A DNA stretch of 5,333 bases from Pseudomonadota bacterium (GCA_023411445.1 JAEYOT010000648.1:1-5333), one strand, 5' to 3'. Counted from the stretch's first letter, positions 1 through 5,333 are shown. The notes: generated by a model not told the origin, from the sequence alone. Numbers and translations: made by a program.

Positions 1-228
1 CACGCGAGCGAGGTGCGCTCGCTGGCCGAGACGATCGCGACGATCGATGGCGCGCTCGGGGCGCCCACGCTTGCGCCCATCGCCGCGGCTCACGCGCCGC
101 GCGGCAGCGCCTTCGACTTGGAAGCGCTGCTCATGCAGCTCGGCGTGCAGCGGAGCGGCGAGGGCGTCACCCTCTCGGACAGCGCGCCGCTCGCCGCCGT
201 GCGGCGCGCCATTACGGGTCCGCTCTGA
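1..228 (+). CDS. C-terminal end of an unidentified protein (5' end outside the window)
   Basis: The reading frame is open from base 1 and ends at the TGA at 226-228, giving 75 residues. A GTG at 13-15 is in frame, but the frame continues upstream of it, so the gene most likely begins before the window. Only about six of the 75 codons end in A or T, which fits a real gene in this GC-rich genome. The visible part is soluble, with Ala/Leu-rich helical stretches, then FDLEALLMQLGV, then a polar stretch ending DSAPLAAVRRAIT. There is no signal peptide, membrane segment or catalytic motif. The end loosely resembles C-termini of some large PDZ-containing metallopeptidases (M61-like), but this is a weak impression and I do not assign it. 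It converges on the lipoprotein gene with 9 bp between the stops. Confidence 0.65.
   Translation, partial: HASEVRSLAETIATIDGALGAPTLAPIAAAHAPRGSAFDLEALLMQLGVQRSGEGVTLSDSAPLAAVRRAITGPL
182..209. repeat. 9-bp GC-only inverted repeat at the 3' end of the first gene
   Basis: GCGCGCCGC at 182-190 is a perfect reverse complement of GCGGCGCGC at 201-209, with a 10-nt loop. It lies in coding sequence 16 bp before the stop of the rightward gene and about 28 bp past the stop of the leftward lipoprotein gene. A stem like this could block 3' exonucleases or help end transcription of the lipoprotein mRNA, but no T-run follows on either strand. GC-only stems arise easily by chance in this base composition. 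Confidence 0.35.
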
Positions 229-237
229 GCCTTGCCC

Positions 238-1545
238 TCAGGGCTCGCCCCAAGAAGCGGCCTCGATCGGCGTGACGGTGACGCCGGGACAACCGGGCAC
301 TCCGCTGCCCATCCCGGGCAGGTTTTGCGGCTCTGTCACGCACTGCGGATCGGTCAAGCCGCTCAGGCGCACGGAGCCGCTCGCGATCACGCCCTCGCGG
401 CGCGCCTCGAACACTACAGCCAGGCGCTCCACGCCGCTCGGCACGCTGGCGCCGGCGAAGCCGCTACCCTCGACCTCCGCGGGCGTCAGTGTGAGCTGCG
501 CTTGCGCGGTCACACCGTGCTGCGCGCCGTCCGGATAGCTCACTAGCGTGCCGGTGTACTCGCCCTCCAGGCGGCCGTCGGCGCTGCGGAGCTCGAAGCG
601 CGCGGGGTACGTGGTGGTGCCGCTCGGGTCGCCCGGGATGGCGCTGTGCGTGGCGCGCAGGCAGCCTTCACCCAGCAGGGTGGTCGTGAGCGTGAGCTCG
701 GTCGCTTCGCCATCGAGCCACTGCACGTCCACCGGTGTCATGCTGGAGAGCAGCTCGGCGGCTGCTTCGCCCGTGATGCCGAGCGCGTCGTCGTCCGCGG
801 CGACGCTCAGCCCGGTGGCGCCGTAGAAAGCATCGCCACTGCAGGCGGGCGCGTCCGGCCAAACCGCCAGCAAGGCCCGCCCGGCTGAGCTGACCGCGCC
901 GTGATTGACCTGCTCGACGCCGCTGATGCTCCCGGTGGAGCCCGCAGCAGTCAGCGTCGCATCCAAGGTCACTTGCACCAGCTTCGCGTCCGGATTGGAG
1001 GTCGACACCTCGAGCGTACCATCCAGCTTGCTCAAGCTCAGCGGCACGCTCAGCGTTGCCAAGCCGCCGCCCGTGCCGCGCAGCAGCGTGTCGAACGACT
1101 CTGCCAGCGCGCCGCCCTCCGTCGTCACCGTCACGTGCGCTTCCACGCCGAGCTGCGGCTCCGGGCAGATCCTGCCGATCTCGATGCCGCCCTGCGGCTT
1201 CTCCGCTTCGTAGGTGAGCAGGTAGGCGCTCTGCCCGCGCGTCACCTCGAGCTGAATCGCGCTCGTCCCCGACTCCGGGCCCACGCTCCACGAGGCGCCC
1301 GCCTCCGGCTCCTTCCAGCTGAGCGGAGCCTCGAAGCTGCCTTCGGCGTAGGCCAGCAGCTGCTCGCCGCTGCCGTAGTCCGTCACCTCGTCCAGGCTGG
1401 CCAGCTTCTGCCGCCGCTCGATGCAGCCGTTGCTGGCCGTCTCGCCGCCGTCGTTCGAGTTGCCGGACAAGTCGCCCGTCTGCCCACCCGCGCAGCCGAG
1501 CACCATGACCGCGAGACCAACCATTGGGAGCACGTGAAATCGCAT
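238..1545 (-). CDS. Putative secreted lipoprotein of unknown function (435 aa)
   Basis: I do not recognise the family. The start is ATG at 1545-1543 (minus strand), with GGAGGG seven bases upstream. Residues 1-17 are a short lipoprotein signal (MRFH, then a hydrophobic core) ending in the lipobox V-L-G-C, so Cys18 should be lipidated and cleaved by signal peptidase II. Ala at +2 does not match the classical inner-membrane retention signal Asp, so an outer-membrane or surface location is likely. Residues 19-40 form a Gly/Asn/Ser/Asp-rich tether. The rest is rich in Thr, Ser, Val and Gly with alternating hydrophobic patterns, suggesting beta-sandwich-like domains (about 90-200 and 235-400). Six further cysteines (41, 127, 235, 295, 402, 419) could form three disulfides. 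No catalytic motif is visible. The gene diverges from a regulator that may control it. The reading frame and lipobox are firm; function is unknown. Confidence 0.88.
   Translation of the reverse strand: MRFHVLPMVGLAVMVLGCAGGQTGDLSGNSNDGGETASNGCIERRQKLASLDEVTDYGSGEQLLAYAEGSFEAPLSWKEPEAGASWSVGPESGTSAIQLEVTRGQSAYLLTYEAEKPQGGIEIGRICPEPQLGVEAHVTVTTEGGALAESFDTLLRGTGGGLATLSVPLSLSKLDGTLEVSTSNPDAKLVQVTLDATLTAAGSTGSISGVEQVNHGAVSSAGRALLAVWPDAPACSGDAFYGATGLSVAADDDALGITGEAAAELLSSMTPVDVQWLDGEATELTLTTTLLGEGCLRATHSAIPGDPSGTTTYPARFELRSADGRLEGEYTGTLVSYPDGAQHGVTAQAQLTLTPAEVEGSGFAGASVPSGVERLAVVFEARREGVIASGSVRLSGLTDPQCVTEPQNLPGMGSGVPGCPGVTVTPIEAASWGEP
305..326 (+). terminator. Possible rho-independent terminator for the first gene, inside the lipoprotein gene
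   Basis: CTGCCC at 305-310 pairs with GGGCAG at 316-321 around a 5-nt loop, followed by one G and TTTT at 323-326. On the plus strand this has the shape of a short intrinsic terminator about 77 bp past the stop of the rightward gene. It lies within the antisense of the lipoprotein's last codons. The stem is only 6 bp and the T-run only four bases, so it is a weak candidate. Confidence 0.28.
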
Positions 1546-1552
1546 GGAGAAA

Positions 1553-1558
1553 CCCTCC
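1553..1558 (-). promoter_or_regulatory. Ribosome-binding site of the lipoprotein gene
   Basis: On the minus strand GGAGGG is followed by seven bases and then ATG. This is a near-consensus Shine-Dalgarno site at good spacing, and it fixes the start at 1545, in agreement with the signal peptide. Confidence 0.8.
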
Positions 1559-1568
1559 GAACGCCTTC

Positions 1569-1597
1569 AAGGTACGCCCCGGGGCGGCTCCGGGCAA
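1569..1597 (-). promoter_or_regulatory. Candidate promoter of the lipoprotein gene with a palindrome in its spacer
   Basis: On the minus strand TTGCCC (plus 1592-1597) and TACCTT (plus 1569-1574) are separated by exactly 17 bp. They match the sigma-70 -35 and -10 hexamers at four and three of six positions. Transcription would begin near 1562, just ahead of the GGAGGG at 1553-1558, leaving a leader of about 17 nt. The perfect 12-bp palindrome CGCCCCGGGGCG (1575-1586) fills the spacer next to the -10, where a repressor or a MerR-like activator would act. The hexamers are weak, so the placement is tentative. Confidence 0.35.
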
Positions 1598-1604
1598 GAT
1601 CCAG

Positions 1605-1646
1605 TTCGCACATATCATGGCTCCATGGCGCGTCACAATGTGCGAA
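1605..1646. promoter_or_regulatory. Spaced 9-bp inverted repeat: candidate operator with an overlapping -10 box
   Basis: TTCGCACAT (1605-1613) is the exact reverse complement of ATGTGCGAA (1638-1646). The arm centres lie 33 bp apart, close to three helical turns, so both arms present similar faces of the helix. Between them is a second small dyad, CATGG-CT-CCATG (1616-1627). On the plus strand TATCAT (1613-1618) matches five of six -10 positions and overlaps the end of the left arm; no convincing -35 lies upstream. If it is used, transcription of the regulator would start near 1625, between the arms. This suggests autoregulation, possibly with control of the divergent lipoprotein. The repeat is seen directly; its role is inferred. 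Confidence 0.4.
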
Positions 1647-1655
1647 GCTCTACAC

Positions 1656-2618
1656 ATGGACTACGAGCGTTTGGCAGCTGAATTACTGCGCGCTCTGCGG
1701 GGAAAACGCTCCCAGCAGGCGCTGTGCCGTCGCCTCGGCTTCAAGAGCAATGTGGTGCACCAGTGGGAGCGCGGTCACAGCTTCCCCACCGCCGCGCGAG
1801 CCCTGCAGGTAGCGGCGCGCGTCGGCGTGGACGTTCAGGGCGCGCTGCGCGAATTCTACCGCACGGCGCCGCGCTGGCTCGACGAGCAGGAGCCGACCAC
1901 GCCCGCCGGTGTCGCCGCCTTCTTGAGCGATCTGCGTGGCAGCACCAGCTTGGTGGAGCTCGCGCGCTACAGCGGCAAGAGTCGCTTCGCCATCGCGCGC
2001 TTCCTGTCCGGCGACGCCGAGCCGCGCTTGCCCGACTTCCTCCGCCTGATCGAGGCCGCGTCGCTGCGCCTCTTGGACTTCATCGAGCAGCTGGTGGACC
2101 CGCGCGAGCTGCCCAGCGTGCGCCAGCAGTGGGAGCAGCTCACGGTCGCTCGCCGCCTCGCCTACGACGAGCCGTGGTCCCAAGCCGTGCTGCGCGCGCT
2201 CGAGCTATCCAGCTACGCCGCGCTCCCGTGCCACGAAGAGGGCTGGATCGCGCGTCGCATCGGCATCACGGAGCAAGAAGAAGCCGAATGTCTGAAGCGC
2301 CTGAACGAGAGCGGACAGATCCTGTGGCAAGGCTCGCGCTGGCAGATCAAACAAGTGATGGCGCTGGACACTCGCCGCGATCCGGACGCCGCGCGCCGCC
2401 TGCGCGCCTGGTGGCTCCGCCGCGGTGCCGCGCGCGTGGAAGCTGGCGATCGCGGCCTCATGTACAACCTGCTCGGCGTCTCCTCCGCGGATCTCGAGCG
2501 CCTGCGCGAGCTACAAAAGGCTTACCTCACCGAAGTGCGCGCCATCGTCGCGCGCTCAGAGCCCGTCGAGCACGTCGTGCTCGCCGCAGACCTGCTCCTG
2601 GACCTGCGCGGATCTTGA
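1656..2618 (+). CDS. Helix-turn-helix transcriptional regulator, two XRE-like regions plus DUF4423/TIGR02147-like C-terminal region
   Basis: This predicts a cytoplasmic DNA-binding regulator of 320 residues. Residues 4-60 look like an XRE-type helix-turn-helix (ALCRRLGFKSNVVHQWERG at 22-40). Residues 88-140 hold a second XRE-like unit (ELARYSGKSRFAIARFLSG, 101-119). Residues 165-320 resemble the DUF4423 region of TIGR02147-family regulators: a winged-helix-like piece (WIARRIGITEQEEAECLKRL, 197-216, then GQILWQGSRW) and a helical end with MYNLLGVSSADLERLREL and EVRAIVARSEPVEHVVL. Start choice is uncertain. The ATG at 1656 begins just before the first helix and has only GAAG eight bases upstream. 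In-frame ATGs at 1638 and 1617 are alternatives without better sites, and the one at 1638 would place the inverted-repeat arm in the coding region. The gene is divergent from the lipoprotein. Its ligand is unknown. The regulator role is well supported; the exact family is from recall. Confidence 0.85.
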   Translation: MDYERLAAELLRALRGKRSQQALCRRLGFKSNVVHQWERGHSFPTAARALQVAARVGVDVQGALREFYRTAPRWLDEQEPTTPAGVAAFLSDLRGSTSLVELARYSGKSRFAIARFLSGDAEPRLPDFLRLIEAASLRLLDFIEQLVDPRELPSVRQQWEQLTVARRLAYDEPWSQAVLRALELSSYAALPCHEEGWIARRIGITEQEEAECLKRLNESGQILWQGSRWQIKQVMALDTRRDPDAARRLRAWWLRRGAARVEAGDRGLMYNLLGVSSADLERLRELQKAYLTEVRAIVARSEPVEHVVLAADLLLDLRGS

Positions 2619-2626
2619 GTGAGCAG

Positions 2627-2651
2627 GGGCTGCCACCCCGCAGCCCAGTTT
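2627..2651 (+). terminator. Possible terminator of the regulator gene
   Basis: GGGCTGC (2627-2633) pairs with GCAGCCC (2640-2646) around CACCCC, beginning 8 bases after the regulator's stop and followed by AG and TTT (2649-2651). The 7-bp GC-rich stem is good but the T-run is short. A second GGGCTGC at 2657-2663 can compete for the same GCAGCCC, forming a mutually exclusive hairpin. Confidence 0.42.
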
Positions 2652-2727
2652 GCAGCGGGCTGCCGTGGCGTGACAGGTCTCCGGAGTGCGGGAGGGGGAG
2701 CGGGGATGCCCTAGAGCACGAGAGCGA

Positions 2728-2807
2728 AGTGCGAGCAGAAGCCTTGTCGCGCCCGCAGCTCTGATACGGCGCCGCCTACGTCTTCGGAAGCGGCGGCTGC
2801 TCGCACT
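2728..2807. repeat. 11-bp perfect inverted repeat enclosing a TTCG-capped stem
   Basis: AGTGCGAGCAG (2728-2738) is the exact reverse complement of CTGCTCGCACT (2797-2807), with 58 nt between the arms. Inside, GCCGCC (2771-2776) pairs with GGCGGC (2792-2797), leading through an interrupted stem to C-TTCG-G at 2782-2787, the sequence of a very stable RNA tetraloop. The two stems share base 2797, so one is trimmed by a base pair if both form. It could be part of a structured transcript or a DNA-level dyad; the sequence alone does not decide. Confidence 0.45.
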
Positions 2808-2872
2808 GCAGAGACATTCCGCCTCCGCGAGTCGTCATCCGCCGCGCAGCCGGTGAGGAGGTCGGCGAAAAC

Positions 2873-2889
2873 GCCTCGAATTTTGAGGC
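2873..2889. promoter_or_regulatory. 17-bp near-palindrome upstream of pntA: candidate activator site
   Basis: GCCTCGAATTTTGAGGC matches its own reverse complement at seven of eight base pairs around a central T, with one G/T mismatch. Its centre (2881) is about 76 bp upstream of the start predicted from the sigma-54-like element, a distance at which enhancer-binding proteins commonly bind. It could instead form a 3-nt-loop RNA hairpin. Confidence 0.35.
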
Positions 2890-2930
2890 ATACCTACACT
2901 GGTTCGGTTCTGTACGCCTCGGATCCGGTG

Positions 2931-2946
2931 TGGCAGGCTCTGTGCT
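2931..2946 (+). promoter_or_regulatory. Candidate sigma-54 (-24/-12) promoter of pntAB
   Basis: TGGCAGGCTCTGTGCT fits the sigma-54 consensus TGGCACGrNNNTTGCW at 10 of 13 informative positions, including the essential GG (2932-2933) and GC (2944-2945) separated by exactly 10 bases. Transcription would begin near 2957 in GATAAAT, leaving a leader of about 24 nt that contains the GAGGA ribosome-binding site. GATAAA (2953-2958) could be a sigma-70 -10 box, but no good -35 lies at the right distance and its start site would fall against the ribosome-binding site. Confidence 0.42.
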
Positions 2947-2966
2947 TGGTTCGATAAATCTCGAGC

Positions 2967-2971
2967 GAGGA
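2967..2971 (+). promoter_or_regulatory. Ribosome-binding site of pntA
   Basis: GAGGA ends nine bases before the ATG at 2981, and a second GAGG at 2974-2977 lies closer. This supports the ATG at 2981 over an in-frame GTG at 2930, which would overlap the predicted promoter. Confidence 0.65.
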
Positions 2972-2980
2972 ACGAGGTCC

Positions 2981-4531
2981 ATGAAGGTTGGCGTTCCGAA
3001 AGAAGTGAGGCGTGGCGAGCGGCGTGTGGCGGCGACTCCGGAGACGGTGGCGCGCTTGAGCAAGCTCGGCTTCGAGGTGCTGGTCGAGAAGGACGCCGGC
3101 GCTGGCGCGTCGTTCAAGGATGCCGAGTACGAGGCGCAGGGAGCCACCATCGCCGCCGAGCCGCAGCAAGTGTGGCAAGACGTGGACCTGGTGCTCAAAG
3201 TGCAGCCGCCCGAGCAGCATCCTGAGCTGGGCGTGCACGAGGCGGAGCTGCTGCGCGAAGGTGCGGCGCTGATAAGCTTCATCTTTCCCGCCAAGAATCA
3301 GGAGCTGGTCGAGCGCTTGGCCAAGCGTAAGGCCACCGTGCTGGCCATCGATCAGGTGCCGCGCATCACGCGCGCACAGAAGATGGACGCCCTGAGCTCG
3401 ATGGCGAACATCGCCGGTTACCGCGCGGTGATCGAGGCGGCAAGCTTCTACGGTCGCTTCTTCACCGGGCAAATGACCGCCGCCGGCAAGGTGCCGCCGG
3501 CCAAGGTGCTGGTGATCGGAGCGGGCGTGGCAGGGCTCGCGGCCATCGGCGCCGCGCGTGGCTTGGGCGCCATCGTGCGCGCCTTCGACACGCGCGCGGA
3601 GGTGCGCGAGCAAGTGCAGAGCATGGGCGCGGAGTTCTTGACCGTCAGCTTGAACGAGGACGGTAGCGGCGCCGGTGGCTACGCCAAGGAGATGAGCAAG
3701 GAGTTCATCGCGGCCGAGATGGCCCTGTTCTTGGAGCAAGCCAAAGAGGTCGACATCATCATCACGACCGCGCTCATCCCGGGCAAGCCCGCCCCCGTCT
3801 TGATCACGGAGGACATGGTGCAGGCGATGCGGCAAGGCTCGGTGATCGTGGACATGGCCGCGGAGTCCGGCGGCAATTGCTCGCTCACCCAACCCGGGCA
3901 AGTGATCGAGCGCCACGGCGTCACCATCATCGGTTACGTGGACTTGCCGAGCCGCTTGGCGCCCACCGCCAGCCAGCTCTACGGCTCCAACTTGACGCAC
4001 CTGCTGGCCGACATGGGGGGCGCCAAGAGCTTCCACATCGACTTGGACGAGGAGGTCGTGCGCGGCGCGATCGTGCTGCGCGAGGGCGAGCTCTTGTGGC
4101 CGCCGCCGCGCAAGGAGCCGCCGAAGGTGGAGCGCCGCGAGCGCGCGCCCAGCGTGCCGCCGCCCGTGGTCAAGAAGGCTCCGGAGAGCACCGGCGCTTC
4201 GCTCGGTCTGATCGTGGCGGCGCTGGTGGCGCTGCTGCTCGCGGGGGCTTTCGCGCCGCCGGCCTTCGTGGGTCACCTCACGGTGTTCGTGCTCAGCTGC
4301 TTCATCGGCTGGCAGGTGGTGTGGAACGTGACGCCCGCGCTGCACACGCCGCTCATGAGCGTCACCAACGCAGTGAGCGGCATCATCCTGGTCGGCGGCA
4401 TGCTGCAAATCTCCGGGCCGATCGAGTCACCGGTCGTGATCCTTTCGGCCATCGCCGTCTTGATCGCCACCATCAACATCGCGGGCGGCTTCCTCGTCAC
4501 CCAGCGCATGCTGAAGATGTTCCAGAGGTGA
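2981..4531 (+). CDS. pntA: NAD(P) transhydrogenase subunit alpha (proton-translocating)
   Basis: PntA pairs with PntB in the inner-membrane pyridine nucleotide transhydrogenase, which passes hydride from NADH to NADP+ while protons enter the cell. The ATG at 2981 gives the family start MKVGVPKE and 516 residues, close to the about 510 of E. coli PntA. Residues 1-375 are domain I, the NAD(H)-binding part. It shows the RQD loop (R128, Q133, D136), [15 protein letters not shown] (135-149), the Rossmann motif GAGVAG (180-185), the acidic residue D203 after strand two, and the mobile loop GGYAKEM (232-238). A Pro/charged linker (about 376-403) leads to four membrane helices (about 407-424, 429-450, 459-477, 484-503), with [10 protein letters not shown] (455-464) and an end in VTQRMLKMF. 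Alpha is thus one chain, as in E. coli, not split into AA and AB as in Rhodospirillum. pntB follows after 10 bases. No defect is visible. Confidence 0.97.
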   Translation: MKVGVPKEVRRGERRVAATPETVARLSKLGFEVLVEKDAGAGASFKDAEYEAQGATIAAEPQQVWQDVDLVLKVQPPEQHPELGVHEAELLREGAALISFIFPAKNQELVERLAKRKATVLAIDQVPRITRAQKMDALSSMANIAGYRAVIEAASFYGRFFTGQMTAAGKVPPAKVLVIGAGVAGLAAIGAARGLGAIVRAFDTRAEVREQVQSMGAEFLTVSLNEDGSGAGGYAKEMSKEFIAAEMALFLEQAKEVDIIITTALIPGKPAPVLITEDMVQAMRQGSVIVDMAAESGGNCSLTQPGQVIERHGVTIIGYVDLPSRLAPTASQLYGSNLTHLLADMGGAKSFHIDLDEEVVRGAIVLREGELLWPPPRKEPPKVERRERAPSVPPPVVKKAPESTGASLGLIVAALVALLLAGAFAPPAFVGHLTVFVLSCFIGWQVVWNVTPALHTPLMSVTNAVSGIILVGGMLQISGPIESPVVILSAIAVLIATINIAGGFLVTQRMLKMFQR

Positions 4532-4534
4532 GGG
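4525..4534 (+). promoter_or_regulatory. Ribosome-binding site of pntB overlapping the pntA stop
   Basis: GAGGTGAGGG spans the pntA stop (TGA, 4529-4531) and ends seven bases before the pntB ATG at 4542. A ribosome finishing pntA would sit on this site, so translation of the two subunits is probably coupled. Confidence 0.7.
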
Positions 4535-4541
4535 CGCAGGC

Positions 4542-5333
4542 ATGAACATCCCGGGCAGTCTCATCACCATTTCCTACCTGGTCGCCGGTGTGCTCTTCAT
4601 CTTGAGCCTGGGCGGCTTGAGCGCGCAGAGCACCGCGCGGCGCGGCAACGCCTTCGGCATCGTCGGCATGCTGCTGGCCGTGGCCATCACGGCGCTGGGG
4701 CACGTGACCAGCTTCGGCTTGCTCGCCGCGGCGATCGCCATCGGCGCTGGCATCGGCGCGCTGCTCGCTTCGCGCGTGGCCATGACAGCCATGCCGGAGC
4801 TGGTCGCGGTGCTGCACAGCTTCGTGGGCTTGGCGGCGGTGCTGGTCGGCATCGCCAGCTACCTGGGCGCGCACGCCATGGGTAGCTCCGCCGAGCGGCT
4901 GCTGCACGAGATCGAGATCTTCGTCGGGGTGTTCGTCGGCGCGCTCACCTTCACCGGCTCGGTGATCGCGTTCCTCAAGCTGCGCGGCAGCATCCGCAGC
5001 AAGCCCTTGCTGCTGCCGGGGCGCCACGCGCTCAACGCCGGCTTGCTCGGCGTCTGCGTCGTGCTGGCGCTGCGCTTCGTCGGTGTCTCACACGAGCAGG
5101 GCTTGACTCCGCTCCTGATCATGACCGGCATCGCCGGCTTCATCGGCGTGCACTTGGTGCTCGCGATCGGCGGCGCGGACATGCCGGTCGTCGTCTCCAT
5201 GCTCAACAGCTACTCGGGTTGGGCGGCGGCTGCGGCCGGCTTCATGCTCAGCAACGATCTGCTCATCATCACCGGCGCGCTGGTCGGCTCGAGCGGCGCC
5301 ATCCTCAGCTACATCATGTGCAAGGCCATGAAC
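4542..5333 (+). CDS. pntB: NAD(P) transhydrogenase subunit beta (3' end outside the window)
   Basis: This is the membrane and NADP(H)-binding partner of PntA. The ATG at 4542 opens a frame that runs without a stop to the last base: 264 codons, against about 462 residues in E. coli PntB. About nine hydrophobic helices are visible (roughly 5-25, 35-53, 58-77, 86-107, 124-146, 165-183, 188-209, 215-235, 240-260), so the membrane domain II of beta is essentially complete. The NADP(H)-binding domain III lies beyond the window. Key positions are present: His92 in [14 protein letters not shown] (E. coli beta-His91, proton path), Asp213 in GGADMP and Asn222 in MLNSYSGW (E. coli beta-Asp213 and beta-Asn222). 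The stretch from GGADMP to CKAMN is nearly identical to the E. coli protein as I recall it. Truncation is due to the window edge only. Confidence 0.97.
   Translation, partial: MNIPGSLITISYLVAGVLFILSLGGLSAQSTARRGNAFGIVGMLLAVAITALGHVTSFGLLAAAIAIGAGIGALLASRVAMTAMPELVAVLHSFVGLAAVLVGIASYLGAHAMGSSAERLLHEIEIFVGVFVGALTFTGSVIAFLKLRGSIRSKPLLLPGRHALNAGLLGVCVVLALRFVGVSHEQGLTPLLIMTGIAGFIGVHLVLAIGGADMPVVVSMLNSYSGWAAAAAGFMLSNDLLIITGALVGSSGAILSYIMCKAMN

Larger units (their letters stand above)
2619..2980. other. 362-bp intergenic region with inverted repeats and the pntA control region
   Basis: No credible gene is visible on either strand. The left half is GC-rich and contains overlapping GGGCTGC/GCAGCCC hairpins (2627-2663), an 11-bp inverted repeat (2728-2738 with 2797-2807) and a stem capped by a TTCG loop (2771-2797). 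The right half is less GC-rich and holds the near-palindrome at 2873-2889, an 8-bp palindrome CGGATCCG (2920-2927), two copies of TGGTTCG (2900-2906, 2947-2953) and the sigma-54-like element at 2931-2946. No tRNA or recognised riboswitch was seen. A small RNA between the two genes is possible but unproven. Confidence 0.6.

Noticed and set aside
1524..1655. TTG at 1524 as the start of the regulator
   Set aside because: It would overlap the 5' end of the divergent lipoprotein gene and cover the whole control region; the extra 44 residues look like translated noncoding DNA.
668..1657. A 329-residue minus-strand frame overlapping the lipoprotein gene
   Set aside because: Arg/Gly/Ala-rich with no recognisable signal or motif. 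The alternative frame has a proper ribosome-binding site and lipobox.
1724..2764. A 346-residue plus-strand frame overlapping the regulator
   Set aside because: The product is Arg/Ala/Pro-rich shadow coding; the overlapping regulator frame has clear helix-turn-helix motifs.
2953..2958. GATAAA as a sigma-70 -10 box for pntA
   Set aside because: No -35-like hexamer lies 16-18 bp upstream, and transcription would begin almost at the ribosome-binding site. It is kept only as an alternative.
2930..2980. Upstream GTG at 2930 as the start of pntA
   Set aside because: It adds 17 residues before the family-typical MKVGVPKE, has no good ribosome-binding site and overlaps the promoter candidate.
2894..4408. 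A 504-residue open frame on the minus strand opposite pntA
   Set aside because: Its product is dominated by His, Arg, Ala and Gln low-complexity stretches and has no domain. It mirrors the codon bias of pntA, which is certain from its motifs.
4497..5027. A 176-residue minus-strand frame opposite pntB
   Set aside because: Composition (Gln, His, Asp, Ala, Arg) is typical of the reverse of membrane-protein codons, and the pntB frame is unmistakable.
1..5333. CRISPR array, insertion sequence, tRNA, phage or defence genes
   Set aside because: No regularly spaced direct repeats, transposase, terminal repeats with target duplication, cloverleaf or defence-type domain is visible; all genes have similar codon use.

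Overview
The window is GC-rich DNA (most codons end in G or C) from a Gram-negative bacterium. It looks like ordinary chromosome. A delta-proteobacterial/myxobacterial (Polyangia-like) origin is suggested by three things: a lipoprotein with a Gly/Asn/Ser/Asp-rich linker after its lipobox, a regulator of the TIGR02147/DUF4423 type, and a candidate sigma-54 promoter. This placement is inference; no marker gene is present.

Layout: (1) 1-228, the last 75 codons of an unidentified rightward gene. (2) 238-1545, leftward, a 435-residue lipoprotein that I cannot assign to a family. It converges on gene 1 with only 9 bp between the stop codons. (3) 1546-1655, a 110-bp divergent control region with a 12-bp palindrome inside a candidate promoter spacer for the lipoprotein, and a spaced 9-bp inverted repeat in front of the regulator. 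(4) 1656-2618, rightward, a 320-residue regulator with two XRE-like helix-turn-helix regions and a C-terminal DUF4423-like region. (5) 2619-2980, a 362-bp gap without a gene. It holds several inverted repeats and, next to pntA, a sigma-54-like -24/-12 element with a dyad about 76 bp upstream of the predicted start of transcription. (6) 2981-4531, pntA, and 4542 to the window end, pntB (264 codons, 3' end missing). Together these encode the proton-translocating NAD(P) transhydrogenase of the inner membrane.

How the genes may work together: pntA and pntB form an operon, with the pntB ribosome-binding site overlapping the pntA stop. Their product uses the proton-motive force to reduce NADP+ with NADH. 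The regulator and lipoprotein form a divergent pair sharing one control region, the usual arrangement for a regulator that controls itself and its neighbour; this is inference. Nothing ties that pair to the transhydrogenase apart from adjacency.

I see no mobile element, CRISPR array, tRNA or rRNA, and no clear new multi-gene system. The points most worth checking are the divergent control region, the candidate sigma-54 control of pntAB, the inverted repeats at 2619-2810, and the unassigned lipoprotein.
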